From positions 20,205 through 84,204 of the forward strand of contig NZ_JAUTXR010000115.1 in the NCBI RefSeq assembly GCF_030658505.1: a stretch of 64,000 nucleotides of DNA, in the 5' to 3' direction. Positions 18,326-26,981 of the stretch are shown in pieces. The notes under the pieces were generated by a model. That model searched no databases. It was not told the origin of the DNA and was given only the letters and a program-made list of their open reading frames with translations. Origin of the DNA: Stenotrophomonas raiganjensis (SeqCode) (GTDB taxonomy: Bacteria > Pseudomonadota > Gammaproteobacteria > Xanthomonadales > Xanthomonadaceae). A program made the translations under genes and the position numbers. Numbering within the stretch: the stretch's first letter is position 1; each line of letters starts with the position of its first letter.

Positions 18326-19786
18326 TCAATGCCCGCCGTCGAGCGCCTTCAGTTCGCTCACCAGCGAGGCCGCCGCTTCGGCGCCATCGCCGTACAGCAT
18401 GCGGGTGTTGTCGGCGTAGAACAGCGCATTCTCGATGCCGGCAAAACCAGTGCCCTTGCCGCGCTTGATCACCACCACGTTGCGGGCGTTGACCACGTCC
18501 AGCACCGGCATGCCGTAAATAGGACTGGCCGGATCGGTGTGCGCCACCGGATTGACCACATCGTTTGCACCGATCACCAGCACCACGTCGGTGTTGGCGA
18601 ATTCCGGGTTGATGTCGTCCATATCCGCGATCAGGTCGTAGGGCACGCCCGCCTCGGCCAGCAGCACGTTCATGTGCCCGGGCATGCGCCCCGCCACCGG
18701 GTGGATCGCGAACTTCACCTTGACCCCACGCTGGCCCAGCCGCTGCGCCAGCTCCCAGATCTTGTGCTGGGCCTGCGCCACGGCCATGCCGTAACCGGGC
18801 ACGATCACCACGCGCTCGGCAAACGCCATCATCGCCGCCACATCGGCCGCTTCGATCGGCTTCTGCGAACCCGAGATCGCCTGCGCCTCGCCAGCCGCAC
18901 CTCCGCCGAAGTTGGAGAACAACACGTTGCGGATCGGCCGGTTCATCGCCTTGGCCATCAGCCGGGTCAGCAGGATGCCCGCCGCGCCGACCATCATGCC
19001 GGCGATGATCAACGCCTCGTTGCCCAGCACATAGCCCTCGAACGACACCGCCAGGCCGGTGAACGCGTTGTACAACGAGATCACCACCGGCATGTCGGCG
19101 CCACCGATCGGCAACGTCATCAGCACGCCCAGTGCCAGTGCCAGCACGAAGAAGGCGACGATCGCCCAGGTACTGAGCGTGCTGGCCGCGATGATCGCCA
19201 GCACCACCACTGCCAGCGCCACCAGCAGGTTCATCACCTGCTGGCCGGGCCAGGTCACGCGCTTGTCCAGGCGCCCATCCAGCTTGGCCCAGGCGATCAC
19301 TGAACCGGACAGCGACACCGCACCGATCGCCGCGCCGACCACCGCCAGCATCAGCACGGTGGCCGAGGGCTGGCGCGCGGCCAGGTCGGCCAGCGCCTGT
19401 GCGCTCCAGTGGCGGGTATCGCGGTGGGCCAGGAAGGCATAGCGCAGCAGTTCCACCGCGCCGATCGCCGCCGCCGAACCACCGCCCATGCCGTTGTACA
19501 GCGCCACCATCTGCGGCATGTCGGTGATGGCGACCTTGCCGGCCGACCACCAGGCCAGGCCGGCACCCAGCAGCAGCGCCACCAGGATCAACGGCACGTT
19601 GTGCAGTTCGGGCAGGAAGAAGGTCGCCGCAGTGGCCAGCAACATTCCCAGCCCGGCCCAGCGGATGCCGCTGCGCGCGGTCAGCGGCGAGGCCATGCGC
19701 TGCAGGCCGAGCAGGAACAGCGTGGCGGCGACCAGGTAGCTGGCCTTGACCAGCCAATCGAGCAGTTCAACGGTGCTGATGTTCAA
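18326..19786 (-). CDS. pntB: NAD(P) transhydrogenase subunit beta
   Basis: 486 aa. The membrane domain occupies the N-terminal ~280 residues (NISTVELLDWLVKASYLVA and on, about nine hydrophobic stretches). The NADP(H)-binding domain III has VVIVPGYGMAVAQAQHK, VKFAIHPVAGRMPGHMNVLL, VVLVIGANDVVNPVA and VVVIKRGKGTGFAGIENALF. It couples hydride transfer between NADH and NADP+ to inward proton movement. The start overlaps the pntAB stop (ATGA, 19783-19786). Confidence 0.97.
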   Translation of the reverse strand: MNISTVELLDWLVKASYLVAATLFLLGLQRMASPLTARSGIRWAGLGMLLATAATFFLPELHNVPLILVALLLGAGLAWWSAGKVAITDMPQMVALYNGMGGGSAAAIGAVELLRYAFLAHRDTRHWSAQALADLAARQPSATVLMLAVVGAAIGAVSLSGSVIAWAKLDGRLDKRVTWPGQQVMNLLVALAVVVLAIIAASTLSTWAIVAFFVLALALGVLMTLPIGGADMPVVISLYNAFTGLAVSFEGYVLGNEALIIAGMMVGAAGILLTRLMAKAMNRPIRNVLFSNFGGGAAGEAQAISGSQKPIEAADVAAMMAFAERVVIVPGYGMAVAQAQHKIWELAQRLGQRGVKVKFAIHPVAGRMPGHMNVLLAEAGVPYDLIADMDDINPEFANTDVVLVIGANDVVNPVAHTDPASPIYGMPVLDVVNARNVVVIKRGKGTGFAGIENALFYADNTRMLYGDGAEAAASLVSELKALDGGH

Positions 19787-20103
19787 GCCTGCGGCTCCTT
19801 CGGTTCGTCCTTGCCGCCCTTGGGCGCGCTCGGCTTGAACATCTCCAGCATGCGCGCGGTGACCACGTAGCCACCGGCGGCGTTGCCGGCACCGAGCACC
19901 ACGGCGAGGAAGCCCAGCGCCTTCTCAAGCGGCGTCTGCGCGTGCCCCAGCACCACCATCGCGCCGATCAGCACGATGCCGTGGATGAAGTTGGAACCCG
20001 ACATCAGCGGGGTGTGCAGGATCACCGGCACCCGCGAAATGATCACGTGGCCGGCGATGGCGGCCAGCATGAAGATGTACAGCGCTACGAACCCGTCACT
20101 CAC
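19783..20103 (-). CDS. pntAB: NAD(P) transhydrogenase alpha subunit, membrane part
   Basis: 106 aa from the GTG at 20101-20103 (reading MSDGFVALYIFMLAAIAGHV), which is 8 nt from a GGGAG ribosome site; a TTG two codons upstream is too close to that site. Three hydrophobic segments and the conserved VPVILHTPLMSGSNFIHGIVL match the C-terminal membrane domain of PntA encoded as a separate chain. The NAD-binding chain (pntAA) lies 1.6 kb away at 21677-22756. Confidence 0.93.
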   Translation of the reverse strand: MSDGFVALYIFMLAAIAGHVIISRVPVILHTPLMSGSNFIHGIVLIGAMVVLGHAQTPLEKALGFLAVVLGAGNAAGGYVVTARMLEMFKPSAPKGGKDEPKEPQA

Positions 20104-20201
20104 TGGCAACGCTCCCGCTCTGTCTTCGTCGGCCCATCATAACCACGGGCTGAACCCCACGTGCACCCGGCGTCAACCGGACGCGCGCTCACGCGTTGTC
20201 G

Positions 20202-20786
20202 ATGGTGACCCCGAGCGAGGAACCGTACCCTGTGCTGGTGAGCAGCCCCGTCCCCCCGAGCGCCGAGACCGATGCCCTGCCGGCGTCGCTGGAAGCGTTC
20301 CTGGCCAGCGTCGGCCCGCGTGCGTTCCGTTTCGCCGAGGCCGGTCTGCGCCAGCGCGACGACGCCATGGACGCCGTGCAGGACTCGCTGATGCGCATGC
20401 TGGACTACGCCGACAAGCCGGCCGCCGAATGGGCGCCGCTGTTCTGGAGCATCCTGCGCCGGCGCGTGATCGACCTGCAGCGCCGACGCCGCTTCCGCCT
20501 GCCGTTCTGGCGCGACAACCAGGATGCCGACGGTGGTGGGATCGACTGGGCCGACCCCGGCCCGGACCCGGCGCAGGCGCACGAACAGCGCCAGCAGTAC
20601 CAGCAGCTGGTGCAGGCGCTGCGTACCCTGCCCGCCCGCCAGCGCGAAGCCTTCACCCTGCGCGTGCTGCAGGACCTGGACGGGGCCACCACCGCTCGCG
20701 CCATGGGCTGCAGCGAAGGCGCGGTAAAAACCCATCTGGCACGCGCCCGGCAGGCGCTGCAGGACTACCTGGAGACCCATCCGTGA
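20202..20786 (+). CDS. RNA polymerase ECF-type sigma factor
   Basis: 194 aa. Region 2 is at about 45-95 (QRDDAMDAVQDSLMRMLDYA, then LFWSILRRRVIDLQRRRRF). Region 4 is C-terminal (LRTLPARQREAFTLRVLQDL, then TARAMGCSEGAVKTHLARAR as the helix-turn-helix). ATG 20202 is the first ATG; GTG 20232 is also possible. The stop overlaps the GTG of the next gene. It heads a three-gene plus-strand unit inserted between the two pntA parts. Confidence 0.88.
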   Translation: MVTPSEEPYPVLVSSPVPPSAETDALPASLEAFLASVGPRAFRFAEAGLRQRDDAMDAVQDSLMRMLDYADKPAAEWAPLFWSILRRRVIDLQRRRRFRLPFWRDNQDADGGGIDWADPGPDPAQAHEQRQQYQQLVQALRTLPARQREAFTLRVLQDLDGATTARAMGCSEGAVKTHLARARQALQDYLETHP

Positions 20787-21109
20787 ACCGCTCCCTGCCC
20801 CCCGATGACATCCTGCGCAACCTGCACGCGCAGTCGCTGCAGGCGTTGTCGCCGGCCACGCTGGCACGGCTGCGGCAGGCCCGCCACGGCGCTGGCGCAG
20901 CACGGCACGGGCGCCTGCGCTGGTGGCTGGCCAGCGCCTGTTCTCTGGTTGTGGCGCTGGGGATCGGCCTGCAGTTCAGCGGCCACGGCCCGCTGTCGCC
21001 CCCCGTGCAGGCGCCGGTGCTGGCCTCGGTGGAAGACAACAGCGCGCTGTACGACGAAAATCCCGATCTGTACCTGTGGCTGGGCGATACCGACCTGGCG
21101 ATGGAGTGA
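20783..21109 (+). CDS. Single-span membrane protein, possible anti-sigma factor
   Basis: 108 aa starting at GTG 20783, which overlaps the sigma-factor stop as GTGA. A cytoplasmic ~45-residue N-terminus (LPPDDILRNLHAQSLQALSP) is followed by one transmembrane helix (WWLASACSLVVALGIGLQF) and a ~40-residue acidic periplasmic tail ending DLYLWLGDTDLAME. Position, coupling and topology suggest an anti-sigma role; no zinc-binding HxxxCxxC motif is seen. The order sigma factor, small one-span protein, DUF3106 is also known from betaproteobacteria (with DUF3619), so it may be a DUF3619-like protein. Confidence 0.7.
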   Translation: MNRSLPPDDILRNLHAQSLQALSPATLARLRQARHGAGAARHGRLRWWLASACSLVVALGIGLQFSGHGPLSPPVQAPVLASVEDNSALYDENPDLYLWLGDTDLAME

Positions 21110-21112
21110 ACC

Positions 21113-21574
21113 ATGCCCCGATTGAACATCCTGCCGCTGTTGCTGGCCCTGTCGCTGCTGCCGGCCGTCCCCGCGCTGGCGCAGAACACCGCACCCGCCC
21201 CTGCCGCACGCCCCGCGCCTGCCGCACCGCTGCCGGCCTGGGAACAATTGAGTGAAGCGCAGCGGGAATCCCTGCTGGCTCCCCTGCGCGACCGCTGGAA
21301 CAGCGCCGATGCAGGCCAGCGCCAGCGCATGCTCTCGCATGGCCAGCGCTGGCAATCGATGAGTCCGGAGGAACGCGACAAGGCGCACCGTGGCCTGCGC
21401 CGCTTCGAGCACATGAGCCCGGAACAGCGCGAGCAGGCACGCGCCCTGTTCGGTCAGATGCGGGACATGCCGCCGGAACAGCGCAATGCCCTGCGCGAGC
21501 GCTGGTCGCAGATGACGCCGGAACAGCGCAAGGACTGGGTGCGCGACAATCCACCGGCGGCGAAGCCGCGGTAA
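21113..21574 (+). CDS. DUF3106 exported protein
   Basis: 153 aa. The signal peptide (LPLLLALSLLPAVPALAQ) and a Pro/Ala linker are followed by tandem ~13-residue helical units built on MSPEERDKAH, MSPEQREQARAL, MPPEQRNALRERW and MTPEQRKDWVRDNP, the mark of DUF3106. Periplasmic; function unknown. It starts 3 nt after the putative anti-sigma gene, so one operon. Confidence 0.88.
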   Translation: MPRLNILPLLLALSLLPAVPALAQNTAPAPAARPAPAAPLPAWEQLSEAQRESLLAPLRDRWNSADAGQRQRMLSHGQRWQSMSPEERDKAHRGLRRFEHMSPEQREQARALFGQMRDMPPEQRNALRERWSQMTPEQRKDWVRDNPPAAKPR

Positions 21575-21593
21575 AGGCAGCGTTCAACCCTTT

Positions 21594-21662
21594 GTGGAGC
21601 CGAGCCCACGCTCGGTTGCTTTATCGCGCCTGCGCAAGCCGAGCATGGGCTCGGCTCTACAG
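21594..21662. repeat. Facing SMAG pair at a convergent junction
   Basis: GTGGAGCCGAGCCCACGCTCGG and GCCGAGCATGGGCTCGGCTCTAC flank a short spacer between the DUF3106 gene and pntAA. Confidence 0.85.
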
Positions 21663-21676
21663 AAGGCATATGAGGT

Positions 21677-22756
21677 TCACGCCTGCCAGCGCGTCTTCGC
21701 CAGCAGCTCGTCTTCCCAATCGAAACCGAGCTGCCCCTCACGCACGAACAGCGCGACGAAGTTGAGCAGATTGCGCGCATACATTTCGCTGGCCTGGGTC
21801 GCGCCACGACTGGCCAGGCCCAGCGGGCCATCGATGGTCACGCCCTGGTGTTCGATGCATTGCCCCGGCTGGGTCAGTGCGCAGTTGCCACCGCTCTCGG
21901 CGGCCAGATCCACGATCACGCTGCCGGTGGCCATGCCTTCCACCATCGCCGCAGTGACGATGGTCGGTGCCGGGCGCCCAGGCACCGCCGCCGTGCAGAT
22001 CACCACGTCCACGCCGCGCAGGTGGTCGGCCAGGCGGCGCTGCTGCTCGGCGCGCTCCTCATCGGTCAGCGCGCGTGCATAGCCGCCCTCGCCGGCCGCG
22101 CTCACCCCCAGGTCGAGGAAGCGCGCACCCAGCGACTGGATCTGCTCGCGGGTTTCCGGGCGCACGTCGAAGCCTTCCACCTGCGCGCCGAGACGCCGGG
22201 CGGTGGCAATGGCCTGCAGGCCCGCCACGCCCGCGCCGATCACCAGCACCTTGGCCGGTCGCACGGTACCCGCGGCCGTGGTCAGCATCGGGAAGAAGCG
22301 TGGTGCACGTTCGGCGGCGATCAGCGCCGCCTTGTAGCCGGCCATGCCGGCCTGCGAACTGAGCACGTCCATCGCCTGCGCACGGGTGGTGCGCGGCAGC
22401 TGCTGCAGCGGGAACAGGTGCAGGCGGTCATTGGCCGCCAGTGCCGCCAGCGCCGGATCCGTGGCCGGGGCCAACAGGCCGACCACGCTGGCACCGGGCC
22501 TGAGCTGTTCCAGTACGGTTGCTGGCGGCGCCTGCACGCACAGCAGGATGTCGATCTCGGCCCAACGACCGGCGTCGAAGGCTCGCGCACCGGCATCGTC
22601 ATAGGCGGCATCGGTGAAACCCGCGGCCAAACCCGCGCCCGCCTCATACCAGACGGTGATGCCCAGGGCACCGAGCTTGCGCGCGGTCTCCGGCGTCAGT
22701 GCCACGCGCCGTTCGCCCGGCGCGGTCTCCTTGATCCCCAGCAACGCCACGGCCAT
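21677..22756 (-). CDS. pntAA: NAD(P) transhydrogenase alpha subunit, NAD-binding part
   Basis: 359 aa covering only domain I of PntA. It has the AlaDH/PNT N-terminal part (LLGIKETAPGERRVALTPE, SSQAGMAGYKAALIAAE), the Rossmann loop VLVIGAGVAGLQAIATARRLGA, and VIVDLAAESGGNCALTQPGQ near the end. No membrane domain is attached; that is the separate pntAB chain. ATG 22754-22756 gives MAVALLGIKETAPGE. It is cut off from pntAB-pntB by the opposite-strand sigma-factor unit. Confidence 0.95.
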   Translation of the reverse strand: MAVALLGIKETAPGERRVALTPETARKLGALGITVWYEAGAGLAAGFTDAAYDDAGARAFDAGRWAEIDILLCVQAPPATVLEQLRPGASVVGLLAPATDPALAALAANDRLHLFPLQQLPRTTRAQAMDVLSSQAGMAGYKAALIAAERAPRFFPMLTTAAGTVRPAKVLVIGAGVAGLQAIATARRLGAQVEGFDVRPETREQIQSLGARFLDLGVSAAGEGGYARALTDEERAEQQRRLADHLRGVDVVICTAAVPGRPAPTIVTAAMVEGMATGSVIVDLAAESGGNCALTQPGQCIEHQGVTIDGPLGLASRGATQASEMYARNLLNFVALFVREGQLGFDWEDELLAKTRWQA

Positions 22757-22808
22757 GCAGGTCCCCGCTGATCGGTGAGTTTTTCCGATCCTAGCAGGCG
22801 GCACCCGC

Positions 22809-25136
22809 TCAGTGCAGCGTGGCGCTGCCCGGGTCCAGCCGATCGATCACGCCCTGCATGGCGCTGTCGAACGCACCATCATCGACATGGGCGCGCAGGC
22901 GGCCCAGCCGCACCATCACCGCCAGTTCTTCCGGCGAGGCCACGCAGAAGCGCACCCCGCGACGGTTGACGAACAGCAGGCGCGAGGAAATCGGGCTGAC
23001 CCAGGACAACTTGCCGGCCTGCACCTTGCCATCCTTGTCGACGAAGTCCAGCCAGTTGCCGATCTCCATGCGGCGGAAACGGTCGGCGTCGGCGTTGTCG
23101 AAATCATCGGCGTCGATCTGCCCGCCCAGCTCCACCGCCGGCGATTCAGCGACCGGCGGCGCAGGCAGCGCGACCTGCGGCAGCTCCGGCAGCGCGCGCT
23201 GCAGCTCCGGCCGCGATTCGGCAATGCCCTGCAATGTGTCATGCAGGGCATCGATGGCGCCGGTGGCCGCATCGCCGTGCACGCCGACACTGGCGAATAC
23301 CTTGGCCAGCACCGGCTGCCAGGCCTGCAGCCACGGCTTGCCGACGATCTGGCGGCGGGCCTCGGCCACTTCCTCCAGCAGGCCGTCGCCCAGGCTCAGG
23401 GCCTCGGCCACCGATGCACCCTCCTCGCCCTCGCGCAGCAACGCAAGCGTCAGGTGGTGCTGCCACGGCTGGCGCAGGAATTCAGCGATGGCCGGCGGCA
23501 GGGTGGCATCGCCAATGCGGCGGTCCAGCTCGGCACCGGCACGGGTGCGGGCCATTTCCAGCTTTTCCTGGCCACGCTGCGTTTCGGCGGCGCGGCGCTC
23601 GGCGATTTCCACGCGGCGGCGATGCTGCACGAGGAACTCGCGGAATTCTTCTTCCAGGGTCAGGAAGATAGCCAGGTTCTCGTTGAACTCGGCGACCAGG
23701 CGCTCGATGATCTCTTCGACCTTGGCCATCAGCATGCGCTCGGCCTGGCTTTCGCCGGTGTTGCCTTCGCAGGCTTCGGCCAGCGAGTTGAGCAGCTTGC
23801 GCGCCGGATGGGTCTTCTGCACGAACATGCGGCGGTCGAGCATGGCGACCTTGACGAACGGCACCACCAGGCGGCCGATCAGCTCGCGCGAGCGGCCTTC
23901 CAGTTCGCGCTCATCCAGCATCACGTCGAACAGCATGCCGACCAGATCGATCGCATCCTCGTCCTGCGGGTCCAGCCGGGTCTGGCCCGGGTCGACACCA
24001 AGACGGGTGGCGCTGGACAGCACTTCGCTCTTCAGCCGCTGTGCCAGTGATTCGCCATCCTCGCCGATCGCCGCGCGCAGGGTCGCGCTGGGCGTGGCCT
24101 GCAGCAGCGACAGCACCGACATCATCTCGCGCTGGCTGAGCGGGCGCTGCTGGCCGATCGCCACCTGCGCGGCCGAGGTGGCATCTTCGCGCACGTGGCG
24201 GGTCTGCTGCAGCAGTTCATGCAGCGCTTCCAGCAACATGCCCTGCTGGCCCGCATAGGCCTCGCTGCCGCTGCCGTCGTCGCCACCCGCCAGGTGCTGC
24301 TGCATGTGGCCACGGCGCTCTGACCAGCGCGCGGCAAAACGCTGCGCCCACGCCGGCGCAGCCTGCTCGTCATCACCGGGCTCGCCGTCGAAGCCCGCGC
24401 TCTGGCGCTGCTCCACCAGATCATCCAGGCCCGAGGCGGCCATGCGCGGATCGGGCGTGGCCGACCGCGGACGCTGCGGTGCCCCCATCTGCGACATCAC
24501 CCCGGCCGCGGCCAGTTGTTCATCCAGCTTCTCGTAGATGCGGCCGACCGGTGCGCGCAGGTCGCGCTCGCACAGCTTGATCAGCACCAGATGTACTTCC
24601 GGGGCCAGTTCGCAGCCGGCAAAGGCCTCGTGGATGGCCACGCCCAGATGTTCGGGGCTGATCGGATTGTGGTCGGCGTCCAGTTCCGCGCCGCCGATCA
24701 ACCGGCCCAGGCGGCGGTCCAGCCGCGCCAGCACCGGCTTGAAGTCGCGCAGCAGCACGGTGGCGAAATTGCGCACCGCCAACCGCGATTCCAGTACATG
24801 TTCGGCCAGCAGGCTCAGGCCATCTTCGGCAGGACCAGACAGGGTCGCCTCGGCCGACAGCGGCTCGCCGCTGGCCAGCGCCTCCCAGGCACGCTGCAGA
24901 TGGCCGGCAAAGGCACCGGCGATGTCCTCGCGGCGGCGGCGCAGTTCGCGCATCGCATCCAGGAACAGCAGCTGCGACGAACCGGCATTGCCGGCCCGGT
25001 CGAACAGGGCATCGTCGAAGCGCGCCAGTGCGGCCCCGAAGGCCTGGCACAGCGCCGGCAGGACCATGTCCCGGGCACGCTGGAGCTGGGCCGGGTCACG
25101 CCCCGGCGATCCCATCGGTGTGGGCACGCTCATCAT
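22809..25136 (-). CDS. DUF1631 protein
   Basis: 775 aa from ATG 25134-25136 (a second ATG follows directly), about 10 nt after GGGGAG. It is hydrophilic and mostly helical. Recognisable DUF1631 stretches are LVVPFVKVAMLDRRMFVQ, THPARKLLNSLAEAC, RLVAEFNENLAIFLTLEEEF and near the end the PilZ-like FRRMEIGNWLDFVDKDG with KLSWVSPISSRLLFVNRRG. That end resembles a degenerate PilZ domain, hinting at a c-di-GMP link, but the RxxxR motif is not clear. Function unknown. Confidence 0.88.
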   Translation of the reverse strand: MMSVPTPMGSPGRDPAQLQRARDMVLPALCQAFGAALARFDDALFDRAGNAGSSQLLFLDAMRELRRRREDIAGAFAGHLQRAWEALASGEPLSAEATLSGPAEDGLSLLAEHVLESRLAVRNFATVLLRDFKPVLARLDRRLGRLIGGAELDADHNPISPEHLGVAIHEAFAGCELAPEVHLVLIKLCERDLRAPVGRIYEKLDEQLAAAGVMSQMGAPQRPRSATPDPRMAASGLDDLVEQRQSAGFDGEPGDDEQAAPAWAQRFAARWSERRGHMQQHLAGGDDGSGSEAYAGQQGMLLEALHELLQQTRHVREDATSAAQVAIGQQRPLSQREMMSVLSLLQATPSATLRAAIGEDGESLAQRLKSEVLSSATRLGVDPGQTRLDPQDEDAIDLVGMLFDVMLDERELEGRSRELIGRLVVPFVKVAMLDRRMFVQKTHPARKLLNSLAEACEGNTGESQAERMLMAKVEEIIERLVAEFNENLAIFLTLEEEFREFLVQHRRRVEIAERRAAETQRGQEKLEMARTRAGAELDRRIGDATLPPAIAEFLRQPWQHHLTLALLREGEEGASVAEALSLGDGLLEEVAEARRQIVGKPWLQAWQPVLAKVFASVGVHGDAATGAIDALHDTLQGIAESRPELQRALPELPQVALPAPPVAESPAVELGGQIDADDFDNADADRFRRMEIGNWLDFVDKDGKVQAGKLSWVSPISSRLLFVNRRGVRFCVASPEELAVMVRLGRLRAHVDDGAFDSAMQGVIDRLDPGSATLH

Positions 25137-25449
25137 TCGGGAAGGCTCCCCACCTTCTCTGGTACGACAGACAGCATGGACATCGCAACGACCGATACAC
25201 CCCATGTACCGGTACGTCGATGGTAGGCCGGCCAGCCCGTCACGGACAGTGAAACAGTCCTCACTTCAAACCTCATGACCGGCGGCCCGGCAAGATGGAT
25301 ATCGTAAGCCGGGCAAGGCCTGCGAGGCGAGGGGAAGCGGTCGTCCGTTTCCCACCAGTGGCATGACGTTCATCACAGTTTGATATTCAAGGTCCGGACG
25401 CGACACAAACGGCGTCATTAACCACCCCGACTATAATCAACCACCCGTG
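25137..25449. other. Divergent intergenic region, DUF1631 gene and nitroreductase operon
   Basis: 313 bp without a gene, holding promoters for both directions. The only strong signal is the TATAAT at 25432-25437 for the plus-strand operon. No palindromic REP is seen here. Confidence 0.75.
25432..25437 (+). promoter_or_regulatory. Consensus -10 box very close to a start codon
   Basis: A perfect TATAAT stands 9 nt before GTG 25447 and 12 nt before ATG 25450. No good -35 is seen 16-18 bp upstream. Transcription from here would give an almost leaderless mRNA. Confidence 0.55.
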
Positions 25450-26049
25450 ATGACCGGTTCAGATTCCATGCCCGACCCTGCCGCCCTGCTCGCCCTGGAT
25501 GCCCGCCGCTCAGTGCCCTCGCGGCAACTGGGCGAGCCTGGACCGGACCCGGCCACCCTGCAGCGGATGCTGGCCTCGGCGGTGCGCGTGCCCGACCACG
25601 GCAAGCGCGTGCCGTTCCGCTTCCTGAAGATCGCTGGCGATGCACGTCACACTCTGGGCGACTTCCTGGCCGAACGCAGCCATCAGCGCGACCCGCATGC
25701 CGGTGAGGCCGTGTTCGAGAAGGACCGCCAGCGCTTCAGCCATGCGCCACTGGTGATCGTGGTGGTGGCCAGCCCGCGCCCGGACCCGAAAGTACCGGAA
25801 CAGGAACAGCTGATGACCGCCGGCTGCGTGTGCTTCGCGCTGCTGCAGGCCGCCCAGGCGCTGGGCTTCGGCGCGCAGTGGCTGACCGCCTGGATGGCCT
25901 TCGACCCCGCCGTGCACGCCCATCTGGGCTTGGCCGAAGGCGAACGCATCGCCGGATTCATCCACATCGGTACGCCCAGGACCACCGTGCCCGAACGCGA
26001 GCGCCCGGACCCGGCAACGCTGCTGCGCGACTGGACGCCGCCGGCATGA
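25450..26049 (+). CDS. Nitroreductase-family protein (YdjA-like)
   Basis: 199 aa from ATG 25450; GTG 25447 and ATG 25468 are alternatives and none has a clear ribosome site. FMN-binding family features are ALDARRSVPSRQLGEPGP at the N-terminus, VRVPDHGKRVPFRF, LMTAGCVCFALLQAAQALG and GFGAQWLTAW. The short YdjA-like form lacks substrate clues. The stop overlaps the exonuclease start (ATGATG), so it is coupled. Confidence 0.88.
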   Translation: MTGSDSMPDPAALLALDARRSVPSRQLGEPGPDPATLQRMLASAVRVPDHGKRVPFRFLKIAGDARHTLGDFLAERSHQRDPHAGEAVFEKDRQRFSHAPLVIVVVASPRPDPKVPEQEQLMTAGCVCFALLQAAQALGFGAQWLTAWMAFDPAVHAHLGLAEGERIAGFIHIGTPRTTVPERERPDPATLLRDWTPPA

Positions 26050-26981
26050 TGCAGCCGGCACCGGCACCTTCGCTGTATCTGGTCGATGCCAGCATCTACG
26101 TGTTCCGCGCCTGGCATTCGCTGCCGGACCAGTTCCAGGACGCCCAGGGCTGGCCGACCAACGCGGTACACGGCTTCGCCCGCTTCCTGCTGGACCTGCT
26201 CGAGCGCGAGCGCCCGCAGCACATCGCCATCGCCTTCGACGAAGCGCTGGACAGCGGCTTCCGCCACCGCCTCTATCCAGCCTACAAGGCCAATCGCGAC
26301 CCGGCGCCGGAAGCGCTCAAGCGCCAGTTCGTGCACTGCAAGGCCCTGTGCGCGGCGCTTGGCTTGGCCGTTCTGGCCCACCACGAGTACGAGGCCGACG
26401 ACCTGATCGGCAGCGCCCTGCACGTGCACCGTGGCAGCCATCGCGGGGTGATCATCTCGGCCGACAAGGACCTGTCGCAGCTGCTGCTCGACCACGACGA
26501 ACAGTGGGACTACGCGCGCAACCAGCGCTGGGACGTGGCCGGGGTGAAGGCACGGCACGGCGTGCATGCGCACCAGATCGCCGACTACCTGGCGCTGTGC
26601 GGCGATGCCGTCGACAACATTCCCGGTGTCAGTGGCGTCGGCAGCAAGTCCGCCGCCGTGCTGCTGGCCCATTTCGGCAGCATGGATGCGCTGTACGAAC
26701 GCCTGGACGAAGTGCCGTTCCTGCGCCTGCGCGGCGCCGCACAGATGGCGGTGCGCCTGCGCGAGCAGCGCGAGCACGCCCAGCTCTGGCGCCAGCTCAC
26801 TACCATCGCGCTGGATGCGCCGTTGGAGGGCAGCCAGCCTGGGCTGCTGCGCCAGGCGGCCGACCCGGAGCTGCTCGGCGGCCTGTGCCAGACCCTGCGC
26901 TTCGGCCCGATGACCCGCCGCCGGTTGTTCGATGCCGCCGGTGTAGCCGACCCTCTTCCCACCCACAGCGAGCCCGCATGA
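26046..26981 (+). CDS. 5'-3' exonuclease / flap endonuclease-like protein
   Basis: 311 aa, two adjacent ATGs at 26046 and 26049. It corresponds to the stand-alone 5' nuclease domain of PolA: YLVDASIYVFRAWHSLP, IAFDEALDSGFRHRLYPAYKANR, EYEADDLIGSAL, IISADKDLSQLL and the helix-hairpin-helix VDNIPGVSGVGSKSAAVLLA. Acidic metal-binding residues sit in DEALD, EADD and DKD. Similar to ExoIX/Xni-type proteins; activity is not certain. It overlaps both neighbours by 4 nt. Confidence 0.9.
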   Translation: MMQPAPAPSLYLVDASIYVFRAWHSLPDQFQDAQGWPTNAVHGFARFLLDLLERERPQHIAIAFDEALDSGFRHRLYPAYKANRDPAPEALKRQFVHCKALCAALGLAVLAHHEYEADDLIGSALHVHRGSHRGVIISADKDLSQLLLDHDEQWDYARNQRWDVAGVKARHGVHAHQIADYLALCGDAVDNIPGVSGVGSKSAAVLLAHFGSMDALYERLDEVPFLRLRGAAQMAVRLREQREHAQLWRQLTTIALDAPLEGSQPGLLRQAADPELLGGLCQTLRFGPMTRRRLFDAAGVADPLPTHSEPA

